DNA from: Hyphomonadaceae bacterium JAD_PAG50586_4
GTDB lineage: Bacteria; Pseudomonadota; Alphaproteobacteria; Caulobacterales; Aquidulcibacteraceae
Direction: 5' to 3'
Assembly (NCBI GenBank): GCA_023242925.1
Contig: CP096134.1
Coordinates: forward strand, 4,111,501 to 4,175,500
Length of the DNA stretch: 64,000 nt
Part shown: in pieces, positions 58,711 through 64,000 of the stretch
Layout: the number at the start of each line of letters is the position of its first letter
How positions within the stretch are numbered: position 1 is the first letter of the stretch
The notes under the pieces: model-generated
Database searches by the model: none
Told to the model about the DNA's origin: nothing
Seen by the model: only the letters and a program-made list of their open reading frames with translations
Translations under genes and position numbers: made by a program

Positions 58711-61673
58711 GTGGCGAATGGGGAAAAGCGCTATCGCGCTTTCATTAGCTATTCTTGGCAGGATAAGGCCTGGGGTAAGCGGATCCATGCTTGGCTTGAA
58801 ACGTATCGCGTCCCCGCGGGCGCGCAAGACGCGGCTCAATTACCCCGCAGTCTTGGGCGGATTTTTCGCGACGACGACGACATGGCGGCCGCATCCGACA
58901 TCGGTGAAATCGTTCGTGACGCGCTCGACAATTCAGAGAGTCTCATCGTCGTCTGCTCGCCGCGGTCAGCCGAGTCGAAGTGGATCGAGGCCGAAGTCCT
59001 ACATTTTCGGCGAACGGAACCCGGCCGCAAGGTTTTCGCGGTCATCATCGATGGCGAGCCAAACTCCGGCGATCCGGAGACTGAGTGCTTCCCGCCGTCA
59101 TTGCGAGCTGTACATCACGCTGACGGGCGTGGAGAGATGCCGATCGAACCGGTGGGGCTCGACGTTCGCCGGGACGGTCGCGCGCGAACCTGCGCACGAT
59201 TGACCGCCGGTTTGTTCGACGTCGACTTTGACGACATCTGGCAACGTGACCGCCGCCGCACGGAAAAGCGTCAACGTATCGCGGTTGGCGCCTTCGCCGC
59301 GCTTTCCATTGTCTTCGCATGCCTGGCGACGCTGGCTACGTATTTTGGCCTGCACGCGCGCTCGACCTTGTTGCGGTTCCATGTGGTGAGGGCGGAGGAA
59401 CAGCTCAACCGCGAGGGTAACGTCATCCTGGCGGCGAAGTACGCGCTCGCCGGCATGCGCCTGTCACCACGTAACACGCGAGAGTATAGGAGTGTGCTCG
59501 GGATGGTGATGCAGCAAGCGGGCGAAAGCTTGCCACCGCTTGCCCACGATGGACAAGTCTGGACCGCAACGTTCAGCCCAGACGGGGCCCGCGTGCTGAC
59601 GGCGAGCTACGACGGCACTGCAAGACTTTGGGACGCTTCGCGCGGAACTTTGCTAGCCACGTTGCACCACGACGATGCTGTGTTGAACGCGCGCTTCAGC
59701 GCGGATGGCACGCGCATCGTCACCGCAAGTTTCGATGGTTCCGCCAAAGTCTGGGACGCGGCCAACGGACGGTTGAGCGCAACATTGCGCGGTCATGATG
59801 GGCAGGTCCTCAGCGCGCGGTTTTCGCCCGACGGCCTGCGCGTCGTGACCGCCAGCAACGATCACACGGCCAAAGTCTGGAGCGCTGAGGACGGGCGCCT
59901 GATCGCGACACTAGAGGATCACGACGCGGAAGTGTTGAGTGCTGCGTTCTCCGCTGACGGCCGCCGCATCGTTACCGCAAGTGTGGATCAAACCGCCAAG
60001 GTCTGGGCTGTGGATGGCCGCCTGCTGTTTTCGCTGCGCGGGCACGACCTGGAGGTTGTAGGCGCCGAGTTTTCACCAAACGGCCGGCTCATTGTCACCG
60101 CAGGCGGCGACATGACTGCGCGACTTTGGAGCGCCAGCCGCGGACGGTTGGTCGCCACGTTGCGGGGGCACGAGGGGGAGGTGCTCAGTGCAAGGTTCTC
60201 GCCCGACAGCAGCAGCGTCGTCACCGCAAGCAGTGACGGCACGGCGAGGATCTGGCGGGCGAGAGATGGATGGCGCGCCGACGTGCTGCGGGGGCACCGT
60301 GATCAGGTTTCCTCGGCTGCCTTCAGCACAGATGGAAGCCGTATCGCCACAGCAAGCAACGACGGCACAGCGAGGGTCTGGAACGCTGCCGACGGGCGCC
60401 TAGTCGCGACGTTGAGCGGTCATGTTGTTGTGCGTGACGCTGCCTTCAGTCCCGATGGCCATCAGGTTGTGACGGCGAGCTGGGACAATACAGCTAAAAT
60501 CTGGCAATTGCCCGAAGAGCGCGCGATCGAAATTTCCGAGTCGCTCGGGGGCTCACCGGCGCTGCGTTCAGCGATCAGGGCCGGCGCGCAGTCGCTATTG
60601 GTGAGGATGGACGCGCACGATTGTTGGACGTTGGCGAACGGCGCATCATCGGGACTTTCGGTCATGGCGAGGTTAGCGTCGCAGCGCTGAGCCGCGACGA
60701 GGCAGCGCTCGTGACCGGCGGCGGCGGCACCGGCGCGATCATTTGGGACGTTGTTCGCGGCGGTGAGCGCGCGCGCCTTGTAGGCCATACCGGCGCGATC
60801 AGCAGCGTCGCGTTCAATCCGACGGGCACGCTCGTGGTCACAGCGAGTACGGATCGGACCGCGAAGGTATGGCGCGTCGCTGATGGCGCGCTCGTGGCCA
60901 CATTGAGGGGTCACAATGGGGCTTTAACCTCAGCAGTTTTCAGTGCCGATGGCGCGCGTATCGTCACCACCGCCGTGGACGCGACCGCAAGAACTTGGCG
61001 AACCGCCGGCAGCCAGCCATTGGCGGTTTTGGTTGGGCACGAGGCCCGTGTCTTGACTGGCGCCTTCAGCGCCGACGGCGCCAGGATTTTGACCACCAGC
61101 GAGGACGCCACGGCAAGAATCTGGAATGCTTTCGACGGTCGCCTTGTTGCAACTATAGGCGGCGGTGAGGAGATGATCACCAGCGCCGCTTTCAGCGCTG
61201 ATGGCGAGTTTGTCGTGACGGCGTGCGCTGATGCGACCGCCAAGGTTTGGCGTGCTGCTGGCGGGCGCGCCATCGCTATTCTGAGCGGCCACGAGGACAT
61301 GGTGGTGGGCGCGAGCTTTAGCCCGGATGGGCAGCGCGTCGTAACCGTGAGCGCTGATGGCACCGCGCGTGTGTGGGATTGGGTGGACGGACGCATGCTT
61401 CGAACGCTTCGTGGGCACAGTGCGGCGCTCACCAGCGGCGTCTTCAACCGCGACGGATCGCTGATTGTCACAGCCAGCCAGGATGGAACCGCTCGTTTCT
61501 GGAATGTGCACCGCCTGACGCAAGATCGGTACAGCTTGGTATCGGAGGCCTGTCACATCCTGTTGGGACCATCGCACGGTCGGTTCACGATGCAAGAAAT
61601 CGAGGCCGATCCTTTGTTACGCGCTACGTGGCCAAGTCCCGATCGCCCCATATGTGCAGAAGCGCCGCGCTAG
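58711..61673 (+). pseudogene. TIR domain - membrane helix - WD40 propeller protein, frameshifted near 60605
   Basis: About 988 residues after repair. TIR domain (residues about 5-150): YRAFISYSWQDKAWGKRIHA, LGRIFRDDDDMAAASDIGEI and ESLIVVCSPRSAESKWIEAE, with the Glu of the W-x-x-x-E motif expected for NADase TIRs. A helix (RIAVGAFAALSIVFACLATL, about 190-212) follows. Then about fourteen WD40 repeats with the recurring unit FSPDGxRVVTAS-DxTAKVW, ending SLVSEACHILLGPSHGR. The shift lies near TTGGTGAG; one added G gives LLGEDGRARLLDVGERRI. Membrane-bound sensor/effector architecture; a defence or stress role is inference. Confidence 0.85.
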
Positions 61674-61957
61674 GACGACACCCGCCGCATGCTGCCCGCG
61701 ACCACGCGGCAGTTTCGGTTGTTGACGCGCACGATCCAAACCGACTGATTTTGCTCGCGGATTCGCACGCTCCAACGATCGTCGCGTTCAAGCACTGCTG
61801 CAACCGGCCTCCCTGGGCAAGCGCGCACCGCAACACGAATCGCCTGCTCCCTGGAACAAGGCGGGGATGATGCTGTTTGAGCGCGCGCGGGGATGGCTAC
61901 CGCGACACCGACGACAGCGGTGAGGATGACAATCACCAGATTACGCAAGCTCAGCAT
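61670..61957 (-). CDS. Small exported protein, PepSY-like
   Basis: A 95-residue protein. The signal peptide LVIVILTAVVGVAVAIPARA is followed by SREQAIRVAVRACPGRPVAA, VLERDDRWSVRIREQNQSVW and IVRVNNRNCRVVAGS. The A-I-x-x-A...W-x-V-x-I pattern resembles one PepSY half, with two Cys that could form a disulfide. Function unknown. It overlaps the TIR gene end by four bases, convergent. Confidence 0.65.
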   Translation of the reverse strand: MLSLRNLVIVILTAVVGVAVAIPARAQTASSPPCSREQAIRVAVRACPGRPVAAVLERDDRWSVRIREQNQSVWIVRVNNRNCRVVAGSMRRVSS

Positions 61958-62329
61958 TTTCTGTCTTTTTCACGCCAAGACCGATCCTAAGATGAAGAGG
62001 CGCCCCCTGTCGAGCGAGGCGCTCACAGCCCAGGCGTCGGCGCTGGCGATCGTGTCGACGCTCGCAGTTATTTCTCGCGTGATTGCGTGGTCGTCCTTTC
62101 ACATTGTTGATGATGTCTTGTAACGCCGGTTCTGGTCGGGAGTGCATAATTAAACGTGCCGACCTCACGTCGGCGCGTTTGGAGCATAAGAGGGGCAGGC
62201 CGCGTGTGCTGGTCATGTGCTTCAAGCCGAAGCGAGTGGTGCGCGCCGCAAGTTGGTTTTTGGCGACGCCAAATTTGCTGCGCTGTGCGTGTTCGCCGGA
62301 AGGAATTGCGCCAACGCGCTGACTGCGTC
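61958..62329. other. Region without a supported gene
   Basis: Several short ORFs exist on both strands but none has a ribosome-binding site with a protein-like composition. The lower-GC sequence suggests acquired or decaying DNA. Confidence 0.35.
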
Positions 62330-62494
62330 GACGCGGCAACTTCGGCGCCACGCCGGAACAAAACTACAATTACCTCGTCTATGAGTTCGAGGCTGACGAG
62401 CGAGCAAGTTGATCCGCGCATCTTGGCCTACCTGCGGCGGCGATATGCGGTGATCACGAACTTTGGTCCGACCGGCTACGTGCCAATCGAATAG
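62330..62494 (+). pseudogene. C-terminal fragment of an unidentified protein
   Basis: One frame reads GNFGATPEQNYNYLVYEFEA and stops. The neighbouring frame then reads QVDPRILAYLRRRYAVITNF then GPTGYVPIE to a TAG. Together they look like the end of a larger enzyme, perhaps a membrane glycosyltransferase, broken by one base. No start or upstream domain is visible. It is followed ten bases later by repeat R3, as the genes before R1 and R2 are. Confidence 0.3.
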
Positions 62495-62503
62495 GTCTGC
62501 AAA

Positions 62504-62598
62504 CGGCGAAGACGCGCCGAATTGACGGGAAGGGCGCCAACGGCAGAGTTGCGGCGCGCTGGCCACTCGAAAAATTTCGCCGGTGGCGCACCACTGGC
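62504..62598. repeat. Dispersed 90-95 bp repeat, copy R3
   Basis: It contains CGCGCCGAATTGACGGGAAG, GAGTTGCGGCGCGCTGGCC, ACTCGAAAAATTTCGCCGGT and GGCGCACCACTGG. The right part matches R1 best and the left part R2 best, so all three descend from one element. Confidence 0.6.
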
Positions 62599-62647
62599 TC
62601 AAACCGGTCGGTCGTGAACGGAAGCAACGTCGTGCCTGGCACGAGCG

Positions 62648-63327
62648 TCAGCGCCCGCAACAATGCTTGAATTTTTTCCGCGAGCCGCATGGACAGATGT
62701 GGTTGCGACCGACCTTTGGGCGATCGGTGGCGGAGTGCGCCCGATCACCATTGCCTTCGAGGCGGCGTCTGCTCTTCCAGAACCGATCGATTGCGACGAC
62801 AGTTTGGTCCAACTCTTCTGCACAGGCGCTTCGTAAAAGATCTTCGTCCTCCGCATGAGTAACGAGCGAGGCTACGGCGGTCTCGTTGCCGAGCACGAGG
62901 ATCGGCATGAGCGTCACTGCGTTATCGGATTCAAGCATTGGCTCCCAGGCATCACGGCGAAGCGCGACGCCCATAAGGAAGCCCTCTGCCCAGTCTTTGG
63001 CGATCAAATCGCCGTCATCGTTCGCGCGTAGGATTGGGTCGTAGGTGGGGGATCGCGCGCCAGCGCTACCAAAATCGCGTTATAGCGATCCATAACGGCG
63101 CCCAGGACCTTTTGAGCGTCATCAGCGCTTTCAAAAGCCGGCTCGTTGATGCCCCAAATCAGTGGAAACCATTCGCTCGGAAGAATGAGCTCGGGGCCGA
63201 TTGCGATGGCTGTAAGAAAGCCATCGAGATCGCACAGCATCAACCCGTCATTCTCGGCTCGATCGGCCAGAAAGGCATCGAGCATGGCTAGATTATCGTC
63301 GTCCGCAATTGCGTCGTCGAGCGTCAT
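62648..63327 (-). pseudogene. YecA/UPF0149-family protein with SEC-C zinc motif, frameshifted near 63045
   Basis: About 227 residues after repair. The first frame has LDAFLADRAENDGLMLCDLD, GFLTAIAIGPELILPSEWFP and VMDRYNAILVALARDPP. After one restored C in the CCCCC run it reads PTYDPILRANDDGDLIAKDW, then AEGFLMGVALRRDAWEPML. The protein ends with the SEC-C motif GRNHICPCGSRKKFKHCCG, a zinc-binding tail like that of SecA. YecA-type proteins associate with ribosomes and proteostasis. The frame is one base short overall. Confidence 0.85.
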
Positions 63328-63569
63328 AGTTAGCCCTCGTCAGCGGCGCAGATCATGCCAAAACCGAACCGCACTTGCGATGAAAAAGTGCGCCTGCAGC
63401 TTGGATCAACGGGTCGGCGACGAGCGACGGAAAATCGGCGCCGCTGCTTCCTTGCCTAGCCGTCCCAGGAACGGCTGGACTGGGAGCGCCAGCCTTTGGC
63501 AATAAATCGTGGCGCCTCGAATTTGCCGCGCGTAGCCTTTTCAGGGCGCGTGAGACTCGGGAGTTGGAT

Positions 63570-63998
63570 TTGGCGGTCGATGACGACGAGCTGCGTGCCC
63601 GTCTTGCGAAGCTTGAGGCATTGTTCCGACGTGCGGGCACTGACGGCGAACGTGCCGCAGCAGCGGCAGCAATTGGGCGGGTTCAAGAGCGGCTGGGTAA
63701 GGACGGACACCCCGCGAGCGAGATGAAGTTTTCGTTCCCGGACGCTTGGGCCGTTCGGCTTTTTGTTGCCATATGTCGAAAGCACGGGGTTAGGCCCTAT
63801 CGATATCCGCGGCAACGCCGGACCACGGTTATGGTGCGCGCGCCGCGTGAGAGGTTCGATGCTGAAATTTGGCGAGAGTTCAGCGGCCTTCACGCTGAAC
63901 TGAACGTCTATTTTGCGGAAACCGTAGACCACCTGATCCACTCAGCAATGAAGTCAGACGGCGACGATAGCGGATTGGAAGCCGTCCAAATTACCTAG
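63570..63998 (+). CDS. Unrecognised cytoplasmic protein (DUF2786-like N-terminus)
   Basis: About 142 residues. A helical N-terminus (DELRARLAKLEALFRRAGTD then GERAAAAAAIGRVQERL) resembles the DUF2786 helix pair. It is followed by FSFPDAWAVRLFVAICRKHG, VRPYRYPRQRRTTVMVRAPR and LNVYFAETVDHLIHSAM. The TTG at 63570 has GGGAG upstream; another TTG two codons earlier is possible. It is the last gene of the window; its 3' end is complete. Confidence 0.6.
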   Translation: MAVDDDELRARLAKLEALFRRAGTDGERAAAAAAIGRVQERLGKDGHPASEMKFSFPDAWAVRLFVAICRKHGVRPYRYPRQRRTTVMVRAPRERFDAEIWREFSGLHAELNVYFAETVDHLIHSAMKSDGDDSGLEAVQIT

Positions 63999-64000
63999 CG

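Noticed and set aside
62083..62322. Short plus-strand ORFs at 61893-62322
   Set aside because: No ribosome-binding sites, arginine/serine-rich composition, and no similarity to a known pattern.
57581..62598. Integron attC sites as the explanation of repeats R1-R3
   Set aside because: I could not find the paired RYYYAAC and GTTRRRY core boxes at the repeat ends, and no integron-type integrase is in the window. The general layout remains suggestive, so it is kept only as a repeat family.
1..64000. CRISPR arrays or complete insertion sequences
   Set aside because: No regularly spaced 25-40 bp repeats and no transposase gene were seen; the only recombinase is the tyrosine recombinase at 48.2-48.8 kb.

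Overview
The window comes from a GC-rich alphaproteobacterium, most likely of the Caulobacterales/Hyphomonadaceae group. The evidence is the parA-parB pair at the left end, the convergent leuS-lptE-holA genes, an NtrZ-type periplasmic protein and a CenR-like response regulator close to parAB. That neighbourhood is characteristic of the origin-proximal region in Caulobacter relatives.

Layout. 0-1.3 kb: end of parA and parB. 1.3-18 kb: a block lying between parB and holA with transport and catabolic genes: a dicarboxylate symporter, a PQQ alcohol dehydrogenase, an acyl-CoA ligase, a P450, an SDR, a thioesterase, an MBL hydrolase, a porin-like protein, a serine hydrolase, an ABC-F ATPase and a cytochrome b. 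18-25.5 kb: core genes holA, lptE, leuS, a DUF3576 lipoprotein, ntrZ, a ThiE-like gene, a YggS-family gene and a cenR-like regulator. 25.8-38.6 kb: pckG, a DUF885 lipoprotein, xth, lolA, a DUF4956 protein, ftsK, an ammonium transporter and a UbiH-type hydroxylase. 39-41.3 kb: a translationally coupled three-gene operon (GntA/YqcI-type N-hydroxylase, DUF1989, ATP-grasp-like). 42-47.6 kb: quality-control and housekeeping genes (SRAP, GIY-YIG, DUF971, Trm112-like, LON-domain, thioredoxin-TPR, ProX, methyltransferase). 47.7-48.8 kb: tRNA-Gly, a 3' fragment of a tRNA-Arg and a tyrosine recombinase. 49-64 kb: an accessory region with an S41 peptidase, a serine hydrolase, a winged-helix/TPR regulator, MerR and AraC regulators, a hydroxylase, a TIR-transmembrane-WD40 protein and a YecA/SEC-C protein.

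The most unusual content is a family of seven tiny hydrophobic peptide genes (30-31 codons, one of 46) at five dispersed loci. All are on the minus strand and none is longer than 141 bases. Each locus is a self-contained cassette: a CRP/FNR-like 16-bp palindrome 66-71 bases upstream of the first ATG, a leader hairpin directly before or including the ribosome-binding site, one or two peptide genes, and a strong terminator. The peptides read as short signal-peptide-like precursors with an invariant KFY start and a conserved tail resembling NQAAQIVA. I recognise no described family.

Sequence quality matters for reading this window. At least thirteen otherwise intact genes, including the normally essential ftsK, are broken by single-base shifts. 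Almost all are one-base deletions, many beside short homopolymers. This looks like residual long-read assembly error rather than mass gene decay. These genes are typed as pseudogenes here, with the reconstructed product named.
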